From NCBI RefSeq assembly GCF_027186265.1, contig NZ_CP114176.1, forward strand, positions 1,550,001 through 1,614,000: a DNA stretch of 64,000 nucleotides, in the 5' to 3' direction. Below, piece after piece: positions 45,901 to 53,685 of the stretch. Under the pieces are notes generated by a model. That model was not told where the DNA came from. It searched no databases and saw only the letters and a list, made by a program, of their open reading frames with translations. The DNA is from Lentibacillus daqui. GTDB lineage: Bacteria; Bacillota; Bacilli; Bacillales; Amphibacillaceae. The position numbers were made by a program, and so were the translations under genes. Position 1 is the first letter of the stretch. The number at the start of each line of letters is the position of its first letter.

Positions 45901-46509
45901 ATGATAGACATGATTATGGAATTCCTGAAAAAAAGTTTTTTCTTTATTTTAATCGGAGTGGCGATTATTGTTTTCCTTCTGTTTAACCGTCATGATACCC
46001 CCGATACCGATGCTAAGCTAACACCAGTACCCGACCCGATAAAAGAAGAAGCAAAAGCAAAGGATGATGAAACAGCCAACGGCATCGTGATTGTCGACGT
46101 AAAAGGCGCGATCAAGAAACCAGGTATTTATGATGTGTCACCAGATGCAAGGGTGCATGATGTTATTGAATTGGCTGGCGGATTTACCAAACAAGCTGAT
46201 CAGACCATGGTCAATTTGGCCCAAAAGGTTCAGGATGAGATGGTCATCACGATTCCGCAAACAGGAGATGATGCCGATGGATTGTCTGAGGCGACGGGAA
46301 CAGTTGGTCAAGAATCCAAATTAAAAATTAATCAGGCGACCCAAACAGAAATTGAAACCCTGCCTGGTATAGGACCGTCCAAGGCTCAGGCTATTATTGA
46401 TTATCGGGAAGAGAATGGCCCGTTTCAAACCATCGACGATTTGTTGCAGGTATCGGGGATTGGCGAGAAAACACTGGAAAATTTTCAGGACGCGATTCAG
46501 ATCCCATAG
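45901..46509 (+). CDS. comEA: Competence DNA receptor ComEA
   Basis: 202 residues: N-terminal membrane anchor (about 9-27), a flexible acidic linker, an SLBB oligomerisation domain (about 60-118, IVIVDVKGAIKKPGIYDV) and a C-terminal helix-hairpin-helix DNA-binding domain (about 140-202, LKINQATQTEIETLPGIGPSKAQAIIDYR). It binds dsDNA outside the membrane during transformation. ATG 45901 follows AAGGAAGG. A full repeat separates it from comEB. Confidence 0.96.
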   Translation: MIDMIMEFLKKSFFFILIGVAIIVFLLFNRHDTPDTDAKLTPVPDPIKEEAKAKDDETANGIVIVDVKGAIKKPGIYDVSPDARVHDVIELAGGFTKQADQTMVNLAQKVQDEMVITIPQTGDDADGLSEATGTVGQESKLKINQATQTEIETLPGIGPSKAQAIIDYREENGPFQTIDDLLQVSGIGEKTLENFQDAIQIP

Positions 46510-46560
46510 TGGTAATTGACTAAATATCATTAGTGCATGTACACTATTGAAGTAATAGTA

Positions 46561-46776
46561 TTAGAGTGTGTTCAAAAGGAGGATAAAAAGGATCGAGAAG
46601 TTCAAGGCGGCGTAGCTTTGAGCACCGGAGTGTACAAAAAGGTACATGAGGAGCGGAAAAGCAAGCCAACGAACTTCTTCAAAGGAAGGCCGACTAAAAA
46701 CGGTCTTGCGCTCAGGCGTCGGCATACCCTTTTTGCAGGGGCACGTCATTTTTACCGGACTTTTTGAACATCCTCT
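46561..46776. repeat. Intergenic repeat family 1, full 210-bp copy
   Basis: Starts GTGTTCAAAAGGAGG (46568), preceded by TTAGAG, and ends CCGGACTTTTTGAACATCCTCTA. The interior carries GAACTTCTTCAAAGGAAGG and the GC-rich module GCCGACTAAAAACGG ... GCGTCGGCATACCC, closely like the copy at 29698. It lies inside the comE operon between comEA and comEB, and an open frame (46537-46767) runs through it, which is repeat sequence and not a gene. Confidence 0.85.
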
Positions 46777-46794
46777 ATAAAGGGGATATTTAGG

Positions 46795-47346
46795 ATGGAG
46801 AGAATTTCATGGGACCAATATTTTATGGCGCAAAGTCATTTACTAGCATTACGCAGTACGTGTACAAGATTAATGGTTGGGGCAACGATAGTGAGAGATA
46901 AACGGATCATTGCCGGCGGTTATAATGGCAGTGTGTCCGGCAGTGTACATTGCATTGATGAAGGCTGTTATATTATTGATGGACATTGCGTTCGTACCGT
47001 TCATGCGGAGGCGAATGCGCTATTGCAATGCGCTAAGTTTGGTGTTCCGACAGATGGTGCAGAACTTTATGTAACCCATTTTCCATGTCTGCAATGCTGC
47101 AAACAGATTATCCAAAGCGGTATTAAGACAGTCTATTATGCTACTGATTATAAAAATCATCCATATGCTTTGGAATTATTTCAAGAAGCAGATGTAGAAA
47201 CCAAAAAGGTGGAATTGAATTATTTGGCAATTGATGAAAATGTTAGTGAAAAGACGGAACTGGTAAAAGCATTACTGGATAACCTTACCGATACAGACAA
47301 GGCATTTCATCTCAAAGAAGAAGCAGAACGTTTATTTAAAATTTAA
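46795..47346 (+). CDS. comEB: dCMP deaminase family protein ComEB
   Basis: 183 residues, cytidine/dCMP deaminase zinc site: HAEANALLQC (about 67-76, His and catalytic Glu) and PCLQCCKQI (two Cys). It deaminates dCMP to dUMP; in B. subtilis comEB is not needed for DNA uptake but has been linked to polar localisation of ComGA. Residue SQSHLLALRSTCTRL at the N-terminus fits the family. Confidence 0.95.
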   Translation: MERISWDQYFMAQSHLLALRSTCTRLMVGATIVRDKRIIAGGYNGSVSGSVHCIDEGCYIIDGHCVRTVHAEANALLQCAKFGVPTDGAELYVTHFPCLQCCKQIIQSGIKTVYYATDYKNHPYALELFQEADVETKKVELNYLAIDENVSEKTELVKALLDNLTDTDKAFHLKEEAERLFKI

Positions 47347-47366
47347 CAAAACAAGGAGTATCGTGC

Positions 47367-49658
47367 ATGAAAGGCTACTGGCATTTTCCTGCTATCTCGG
47401 CGGCTGTATGTGCGGTTACTGTGATGACGCAGACATATTGGTTCGCTGTCGCATTTATTGTCTGGCTGCTTCTGTTGTATGGATTTAAGCGGTTGGGGAT
47501 GCTCCCGATAGTTGTTTCTCTAACCGTTTTTTTCCTCTTTTATACGTACATACCGGTCATATCAGACGTAGAAATTGAACCAGAAGCAACAGCTGATTCC
47601 GCTTCCTACACCGGAAAGATAATTGGTTCTTTTAACAAGACGGATAAGAAAATAGGTTTTGTCCTCCAAGACCATACCTCCAAAACAAACCTTCTCGTTG
47701 TTTACTTTCCCGATAAAGACGATAATGAATGGGTCCATCATATACAAACATGGAAACACGGAGCAACATGTGAAGTATATGGAAAAATAGAACAACCGAC
47801 CAGAAGTACAAATCCCGGTCAGTTTGACTATAGAAGATATTTACAGACAAAAGGAATTATGTATCAAATTAACATGAAGTCAATGGAGGATATTTCCTGC
47901 TCCGGTTCCGGTACGCTAGCGGGAGTTTACGATCTGCGTCAGAAGTTAATTCATCATGTCAAACGGCTCGTAGGAAAGGAAACTGCTGCTTGGCTAACTG
48001 CATTGGTTATTGGGGATGACTCTTCCATTGACGAAGATACGATCGACTTATTTCAACGATGGGGATTGTCACATATTTTGGCTATTTCCGGCTTACATGT
48101 GGGCTTGATTGTATCAATAGTGTATTTTCTGTTTATCAAATGTAATCTGCTTACAAAGGAAAAGGCACAGTGGGTGATGATTATTTTTTTGCCGTTTTAC
48201 GCGCTTATTGCCGGGGGTGAACCATCGGTATGGCGCGCCTGTGTCATGCTCATGTTGTTTATCATTTTAAACAAATTAAAAGTGCAATTCGGTTCAACCG
48301 ATGTGTTAAGTATTGTATTTCTCTTATTGATGCTGGCAGATAAATACATGGTGTATCATGTTGGCTTTCAATTTTCATTTTTAGTAACGTTTGGTATATT
48401 GTTATCCAGGCATTGGCTGTCGTATACCTCCTCGCCTTTATTACAAATGCTGCAAATCAGTTTTGTTGCGCAAATGATTATATTTCCGCTTCAGGTGGTA
48501 TATTTTTATATGTTTCATCCACTTTCCATCATCCTTAATTTACTTGTTATCCCGTATTTTACTTTATTTGTTATTCCATTTATGTTTTTTCTTTTATTAC
48601 TGTCTCCGATTTTGGGAGCTATGACATCAGTAGCCGATATTTTCTTTACAAAGATACATCACCTGTTTCTCTCGCTACTGCATGGAATTGACACCTATTT
48701 TTATCATCCGCTTACCGTTGGCTCCATTTCGGTTGTTGGTGCATTATTATATTTCATCCTGTTCTTATTGTTTATGAATCGGCTTCAGCAAAAACGTCAT
48801 TGGCATTCCTTGCTGTTAGGATGCTTAACAGTGTGCTTAATTATTGGTGTTACCATTAAGCCCTATTTCAATCCGGTCGGTTCCGTAACAATGCTTGATA
48901 TTGGGCAAGGTGATGCGTTTGTGATTGAACTGCCATATCGCAAGGGTGTGTTTATGGTAGACGCCGGAGCCAAAGCCAGTTTTGACAATAAAGATAATGC
49001 GGATCAAAATTACCGGCAAATGATGAAGCCATATTTTATGTCACGGGGAATTACCACAATAGATGCCATTTTTTTATCACACGAGGATTTCGACCATGTC
49101 GGCAGTGTTCCATATCTAATTGATGAATTGAATGTTAAATATGTCATAGTAAGTGCATACTATCCGCTAACTGAGCAGGAGATAACCAATTGGCAGGAAA
49201 ATGGAACGGATGTGCAACAGATAGAGGCGGGGGAAACAACGGAAATGGCGGGACAGGTATTTTCAGCCCTTTCGCCTTTTACAAAACAGGATTCTCCGAA
49301 TGATAATTCGCTTGTTCTATATACAGAATTTGGCGGACTAACCTGGCTGTTTACCGGGGATATTGGGCAGGATGTTGAACAACAATTGATAAGAGCCTAC
49401 CCGGATTTAAATGTAGATGTTTTAAAAGTTGCCCACCATGGAAGCAAAACATCTTCAGATTCGGCATTTTTATCAGCAATAGATCCAGTGTATGGTCTGA
49501 TTTCGGTTGGCCGGCACAACTTATATGGCCATCCATCCCCAGAAATTACAGAGCGGTTGGCGGAGAACGATATTTATGTATTTAGATCAGATCAAGATGG
49601 AGCAGTTGTATTTCGATTTCATGAAGATAAGGGAACATTTTTGAAGTTCCTGCCATAA
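47367..49658 (+). CDS. comEC: DNA internalisation competence protein ComEC/Rec2
   Basis: 763 residues. The N-terminus has three helices (1-60), then an OB-like external domain (about 75-190), the Competence domain with about eight more helices (about 205-490; HILAISGLHVGLIVSI), and a C-terminal metallo-beta-lactamase-like domain (about 505-763) with MLDIGQGDAF, SHEDFDHVGS and VAHHGSKTSS. It forms the channel, and probably the nuclease, for ssDNA entry. RBS AAGGAG. It is intact. Confidence 0.96.
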   Translation: MKGYWHFPAISAAVCAVTVMTQTYWFAVAFIVWLLLLYGFKRLGMLPIVVSLTVFFLFYTYIPVISDVEIEPEATADSASYTGKIIGSFNKTDKKIGFVLQDHTSKTNLLVVYFPDKDDNEWVHHIQTWKHGATCEVYGKIEQPTRSTNPGQFDYRRYLQTKGIMYQINMKSMEDISCSGSGTLAGVYDLRQKLIHHVKRLVGKETAAWLTALVIGDDSSIDEDTIDLFQRWGLSHILAISGLHVGLIVSIVYFLFIKCNLLTKEKAQWVMIIFLPFYALIAGGEPSVWRACVMLMLFIILNKLKVQFGSTDVLSIVFLLLMLADKYMVYHVGFQFSFLVTFGILLSRHWLSYTSSPLLQMLQISFVAQMIIFPLQVVYFYMFHPLSIILNLLVIPYFTLFVIPFMFFLLLLSPILGAMTSVADIFFTKIHHLFLSLLHGIDTYFYHPLTVGSISVVGALLYFILFLLFMNRLQQKRHWHSLLLGCLTVCLIIGVTIKPYFNPVGSVTMLDIGQGDAFVIELPYRKGVFMVDAGAKASFDNKDNADQNYRQMMKPYFMSRGITTIDAIFLSHEDFDHVGSVPYLIDELNVKYVIVSAYYPLTEQEITNWQENGTDVQQIEAGETTEMAGQVFSALSPFTKQDSPNDNSLVLYTEFGGLTWLFTGDIGQDVEQQLIRAYPDLNVDVLKVAHHGSKTSSDSAFLSAIDPVYGLISVGRHNLYGHPSPEITERLAENDIYVFRSDQDGAVVFRFHEDKGTFLKFLP

Positions 49659-49668
49659 AGTATGAACA

Positions 49669-49718
49669 AAGGCATAAGCACCCGGTTAGCGGCGTTTGTG
49701 CTGGAGCCGGACGGGGCC
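49669..49718. repeat. Deleted copy of repeat family 2 (reverse orientation)
   Basis: AAGGCATAAGCACCCGG, TTAGCGGCG and CTGGAGCCGGACGGGGCC correspond to the reverse complement of both ends of the 59599-59744 element, with the central hairpins lost. It follows the comEC stop. Confidence 0.65.
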
Positions 49719-49820
49719 AATTCTGGCATAAGCAGAATAGGCTTTGAATGTATTTTTATACCTTCTTAACATAGAACACATCCGGTTAGACTGTTAGTAT
49801 AGCGGCATTCAAGAGAACAT

Positions 49821-49863
49821 AAAAAAATGACCAAAGTGACTATTGCCAGCCTCTTTGGTCATG
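49821..49863 (-). terminator. Terminator for yqzM
   Basis: Read on the minus strand, ATGACCAAAG (49852-49862 region) pairs with CTTTGGTCAT (49828-49837) and is followed by TTTTTTTATG. The comEC end could also use the stem, but lacks a T run on the plus strand. Confidence 0.65.
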
Positions 49864-49928
49864 AATATGCATCAGGCGAAAGATTAATACTTACTGTAAC
49901 CATTAGCTTTTTTCTAAGTAGTTTCACT

Positions 49929-50063
49929 TTATGATGCAATAACACTGATTGCTACACCGATAGCAAAAATAAGGATAAAGAATATAAACGAGTAGCCAAA
50001 TCCTTTCATTGAGTCAACAACATCATTATTTTTTGACTGTACGTCATTTTCGAATTCGTTCAC
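49929..50063 (-). CDS. yqzM: YqzM family small membrane protein
   Basis: 44 residues from the GTG at 50063, with AGGAGGG seven bases upstream; this equals the length of B. subtilis YqzM and shares its start (NEFE..VQSK.ND.VDS). One membrane helix (about 24-42). It lies between comEC and holA on the opposite strand, as in B. subtilis. The function is unknown. Confidence 0.85.
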   Translation of the reverse strand: MNEFENDVQSKNNDVVDSMKGFGYSFIFFILIFAIGVAISVIAS

Positions 50064-50169
50064 ATCTAACCCTCCTAGTTCATTTTTAGTATAAATGAAA
50101 TACAGAAAAAAATCCACATTCATATGGAAAATGATACAAAAATTATTTCCCCATATTTAGAAAGAGTTA

Positions 50170-50310
50170 ACATCTATAGTTTTGGCACAGATGGTCAATC
50201 TACAGGTAAGGGAAAATATCGTTTGAGGAGCAGTAGCCCGGGACTGTAAATCAAGCGTTTATATAGATCTCCTGACAGGGAATTGCCGTGATCGCAATTC
50301 CCTTTTTCAT
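50170..50310 (+). ncRNA. Candidate leader RNA or small RNA upstream of holA
   Basis: A strong intrinsic terminator (GGGAATTGC 50278-50286, loop CGTGATC, GCAATTCCC 50294-50302, TTTTT) stands only 40 bases before holA with no gene before it on this strand. The preceding segment can fold: AGGAG (50226-50230) with CTCCT (50269-50273) enclosing CAGT...ACTG. This fits an attenuated leader or a separate short RNA; the promoter is not clear (TATAGT at 50175-50180 is a possible -10). No known family was recognised. Confidence 0.4.
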
Positions 50311-50348
50311 GTTTTTACGGTAAAATGGTATACATTGGAGTGAACAAC

Positions 50349-51380
50349 ATGGCATATATGGACATTTTAAAACAAGTAAAGAATAAACAAATTTCGCCAA
50401 TATATTTATTATATGGTACTGATACTTATTTCATACAAAATTTAAAAAAACATATTACAAATGCGGTGTTACCTGATGATGACAAAGAAAACCTGGTCAT
50501 GTATGATCTGGAAGAAACCCCTATACAGGAAGTCATTATGGACGCTGAAACATTGCCATTTTTTGGTGAAAGGAAACTGATTTTCGCCAACAATCCAACT
50601 TTTCTTAAAGCGAAGGCAGACAAGTTACCGTTTGAGCATGATCTCACCTTACTACAGCACTATCTGGAATCACCGGTTGACTATTCAGTTATGGTGTTTA
50701 TTGCGCCATATGAAAAAATCGATGAGCGAAAAAAAATCAGCAAATTATTAAAAAAGCATGGAGTAGTGGCCGATTGCAGTCCAATCAAGGAGCAGGATGT
50801 GCCTGCATGGATTAATGATCAAGCCGACCAATTAAACATTCGCATTTCACCTGAAGCTTATGAAGTACTTGAAGGTGAAGTCGCAACAAACCTCTATTTA
50901 CTTAAAAATGAGCTGACAAAATTAGCACTGTATGTTGGTGAGGGTGGGACCATTACGAAGGAGATAGCTGAACAGCTGGTTTCTCATACAGCAAACAGTT
51001 CTTCACTTAGACTGGTGGATGCCGTAATGGAAGGTAATATTCATAAAGCTATTGCAATTTTTCATGACTTGCAGAAAATGAAGGAAGAACCGATCGCCCT
51101 TATTGCTCTTTTGGCTTTTCAATTCCGAACCATTTACCGCGTGAAATTATTAAAGCAAAAAGGCTATAGTTCGTTCCAAATGCAGAAACAATTGGGTGTT
51201 CACCCGTATGTTGTAAAAATAGCCGCAAAACGTGAAGCGCGTTTTAGCAACCAAACGTTACAAACAATGATGGACAAACTTACCGAAGCGGACACGATGA
51301 TGAAACAGGGGAAAATGGAAAAACAGCTTGCATTTGAATTGTTATTATATGAACTTGTTCAAGTGAGACCAAAGCCATAG
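50349..51380 (+). CDS. holA: DNA polymerase III subunit delta
   Basis: 343 residues from ATG 50349 (TTGGAGTG upstream). The first block ISPIYLLYGTDTYFIQNLKKHI, the AAA+-like NTPase without a working Walker A, and the C-terminal domain with VDAVMEGNIHKAI and ALIALLAFQFRTIYRVK match HolA/YqeN. It opens the beta clamp within the clamp loader. A bidirectional terminator separates it from the convergent rpsT. Confidence 0.94.
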   Translation: MAYMDILKQVKNKQISPIYLLYGTDTYFIQNLKKHITNAVLPDDDKENLVMYDLEETPIQEVIMDAETLPFFGERKLIFANNPTFLKAKADKLPFEHDLTLLQHYLESPVDYSVMVFIAPYEKIDERKKISKLLKKHGVVADCSPIKEQDVPAWINDQADQLNIRISPEAYEVLEGEVATNLYLLKNELTKLALYVGEGGTITKEIAEQLVSHTANSSSLRLVDAVMEGNIHKAIAIFHDLQKMKEEPIALIALLAFQFRTIYRVKLLKQKGYSSFQMQKQLGVHPYVVKIAAKREARFSNQTLQTMMDKLTEADTMMKQGKMEKQLAFELLLYELVQVRPKP

Positions 51381-51433
51381 CTGGACGTGGCACCTCGCAA
51401 GAATACCCGAAATTTCATGATTTCCATATAACA

Positions 51434-51470
51434 AAAAACGATCCGAAACACTGGATCGTTTTGTTTTTTG
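51434..51470. terminator. Bidirectional terminator between holA and rpsT
   Basis: AAAACGATCC (51435-51444) pairs with GGATCGTTTT (51453-51462), with A-run before and TTTTTTG after, suitable for both converging genes. Confidence 0.8.
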
Positions 51471-51480
51471 CAACTATGCG

Positions 51481-51744
51481 TTATGCAATGTTGTTTATTT
51501 TTTGAGCCAAGCGTGCTTTTTGACGATTACCGTTGTTCTTATGGATAATCCCTTTTTGCACTGCTTTATCAATTGATTTTGTTGCTGAATGAAGTGCAGC
51601 TTTGGCGTTTTCAGCATCGCTAGCCGCAATAAATTTTTCTACATGTTTGATTTGCGAACGCATTTCTGTTTTCTCTGATTGATTCTGGGCGCGATTTTTA
51701 TTATTGATATTTACACGTTTAATTGCAGATTTAATATTAGCCAT
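51481..51744 (-). CDS. rpsT: 30S ribosomal protein S20
   Basis: 87 residues from the ATG at 51744, with AGGAGGTG upstream. MANIKSAIKRV, the helical KTEMRSQIKHVEKFI and the basic C-terminus (GNRQKARLAQKIN) are S20. It binds 16S rRNA early in 30S assembly. It points against its neighbours, as in B. subtilis. The longer frame to 51786 is not used. Confidence 0.97.
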   Translation of the reverse strand: MANIKSAIKRVNINNKNRAQNQSEKTEMRSQIKHVEKFIAASDAENAKAALHSATKSIDKAVQKGIIHKNNGNRQKARLAQKINNIA

Positions 51745-51837
51745 TGTTTCACCTCCTAAACAACCTGTACATACGGTTGAGAACAAAAATCATTTTACCA
51801 AACGGCGGCAAGGTTTTCAACAGCTTTGTTATAAGAA

Positions 51838-51863
51838 AGACGTAAGCGCCCGTTTAGCGACAA
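51838..51863. repeat. End fragment of repeat family 2
   Basis: AAGACGTAAGCGCCCGTTTAGCGAC resembles the reversed right end of the 59599-59744 element (AAGGCGCAAGCGTCCGGTTAGCGAC). The rest is lost. It lies in the rpsT-gpr divergent spacer. Confidence 0.5.
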
Positions 51864-51975
51864 TTGGCCTGACACCTGATCCAGACAATCACTGCTATTG
51901 TTTTTGTATGAATTCTTCCTGTTTTGTATAGCCTAATGACTAATAAATAATGACAGTCTTGTAAGAAGGGATGAC

Positions 51976-53088
51976 ATGATAGTCATGGATGAAAACAACA
52001 TAAATTTCCAAGTGCGAACTGATTTGGCTGTGGAAGCAAAAGATATGTATGTTCAAAAACAAGAAGAGGATAAACAGGAAAGGCAAATAAAAGGGGTAAC
52101 CATTAAAGATTATAAAGAAGATGATATTGCCATTTCCCAGGTTGAAATTGATGCAGAAGGAGCCGATGTGCTCAACAAAAAGGCGGGGACCTATGTCACC
52201 ATCTACGCGGACGGGGTTAAAAAGCAAGATACAACAAGACAAGAAGCGGCGGCAAAAATTCTTGCCAAAGAGTTGGAACGGCTATTGGAGAAAAACAATA
52301 TTCCAAAAGATGCGACCGGATTAGTTGTTGGGTTGGGGAATTGGAATGTTACGCCTGATGCACTTGGTCCAATGGCAATAGAAAAAGTTCTCGTCACCAG
52401 CCACTTGTTTCGATTGCAGTATGAAACTGTTGCCGAGGGGTATCGTTCTGTCGCAGCAGTTACACCTGGTGTGATGGGGGTGACAGGGATTGAGACAAGC
52501 GACATGATCTTTGGAATAATTGAAAAGTTTAACCCTGATTTTGTTGTAGCTGTTGATGCACTTGCTTCGAGGTCAATTGAGCGAATTAATGAGACTATTC
52601 AACTTTCTGATTCAGGGATTCATCCAGGATCCGGTGTCGGTAATAAACGGAAAGAATTGAGTCAGGATACATTGGGAATTCCGGTGATAGCGATTGGAGT
52701 CCCAACTGTTGTTGATGCAGTGACCATAACGAGCGACACCATTGATTTGATATTAAAACATTTTGGCAGGGAATGGAATGAAAAAGACAAGCCATCGAAA
52801 TCACTAGCTCCAGCCGGTTTAAACTTTGGCACAAAAAAATTTACTGAAGAAGATCTGCCCGACGAGGAGAAGCGGAAAACTTTTCTTGGGATTGTCGGAA
52901 CGTTAACAGAGGAGGATAAAAGGGCATTGATCAAGGAGGTATTAACCCCGGTTGGTTACAATTATATGGTGACACCGAAAGAAGTCGACGGGTTCATGGA
53001 CGACATGTCGCATGTGATTGCAAACGGAGTGAATGCCGCATTACATGAAAAGGTTGATGTGGAAAACTTCTCCTCATACACAAGATAG
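51976..53088 (+). CDS. gpr: Germination (spore) protease Gpr
   Basis: 370 residues from ATG 51976 (51985 is possible). FQVRTDLAVEAKDMY is the short pro-region with the autoprocessing site, and LVVGLGNWNVTPDALGPMA, VDALASRSIERIN and HPGSGVGNKRKELS are hallmarks of the aspartic-like (A25) protease. It is made in the forespore and degrades small acid-soluble proteins at germination. In B. subtilis spoIIP follows; here the next gene is yqxA. Confidence 0.96.
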   Translation: MIVMDENNINFQVRTDLAVEAKDMYVQKQEEDKQERQIKGVTIKDYKEDDIAISQVEIDAEGADVLNKKAGTYVTIYADGVKKQDTTRQEAAAKILAKELERLLEKNNIPKDATGLVVGLGNWNVTPDALGPMAIEKVLVTSHLFRLQYETVAEGYRSVAAVTPGVMGVTGIETSDMIFGIIEKFNPDFVVAVDALASRSIERINETIQLSDSGIHPGSGVGNKRKELSQDTLGIPVIAIGVPTVVDAVTITSDTIDLILKHFGREWNEKDKPSKSLAPAGLNFGTKKFTEEDLPDEEKRKTFLGIVGTLTEEDKRALIKEVLTPVGYNYMVTPKEVDGFMDDMSHVIANGVNAALHEKVDVENFSSYTR

Positions 53089-53252
53089 TACTTCTAGTTC
53101 ACTCTATTATTTGACAGGAAAATTAAAAGATTTGGTTCTACTGGTTCTAGTTCATCAAACAGCGACATAGATTTTACTATAAGTGCATTTCGGAATTGGA
53201 ACTATGGTATTTACCAGCATTATATCGCCAAAAGCAAGGGAGGGAATGGCAG

Positions 53253-53564
53253 ATGGTACGGGCAGTTATCACATTGTTGTTATTGGCAGTTTTCTTTCTG
53301 TCGGGAATGCTTTATGGCATAGACCATGGTCAAGAAGCAGAAACTGTGCAGCAGGAGGAGCAGGTACAAGAACAGGATAGCTCAAAAGCGGATGTGAATA
53401 AACAAGAAGTTGAGACGATAGAAGTAAGCAACGAGCCCGAACCGGAAATGGATACCTCTGCACATCTTACCCAAAAAACAGCTTCTTTTTTAGGTGATAT
53501 TATTAAAGGAATTTATGAGATGGTTGTGATGATCTTCTATCAATTTGCCCAAGTATTTTTTTGA
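53253..53564 (+). CDS. yqxA: YqxA family (DUF3679) membrane protein
   Basis: 103 residues from ATG 53253 with GGGAGGG upstream; the longer frame (53196) lacks a site. An N-terminal membrane segment (about 3-23), an acidic E/Q-rich middle and a hydrophobic C-terminus (GDIIKGIYEMVVMIFYQFAQVFF). It fits YqxA by sequence type and by position before lepA. The function is unknown; in B. subtilis it belongs to the gpr-spoIIP-yqxA forespore group. Confidence 0.75.
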   Translation: MVRAVITLLLLAVFFLSGMLYGIDHGQEAETVQQEEQVQEQDSSKADVNKQEVETIEVSNEPEPEMDTSAHLTQKTASFLGDIIKGIYEMVVMIFYQFAQVFF

Positions 53565-53566
53565 CT

Positions 53567-53619
53567 AAAAACCCTCTGTTATTCGCTATTGCAGTGTTAT
53601 AATAACAGGGGGTTTTTGT
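53567..53619 (+). terminator. Terminator after yqxA
   Basis: AAAAACCCTCTGTTATT (53567-53583) pairs with AATAACAGGGGGTTTTT (53601-53617). Confidence 0.85.
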
Positions 53620-53650
53620 TTAAAAGATAGGAAAGTATAAAATTTGGGTC

Positions 53651-53681
53651 TACCGCAGTGAGTGTTACTGTGGTATTTTTT
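53651..53681 (+). terminator. Terminator-like hairpin ahead of the transposase
   Basis: TACCGCAGT (53651-53659) pairs with ACTGTGGTA (53667-53675; one wobble), then TTTTTT, ending right before the transposase start. Such hairpins at IS ends usually stop transcription entering from outside. Confidence 0.55.
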
Positions 53682-53685
53682 ATGT

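Noticed and set aside
46537..46767. 76-codon ORF between comEA and comEB
   Set aside because: It is almost wholly repeat family 1 sequence, and the other copies do not keep the frame.
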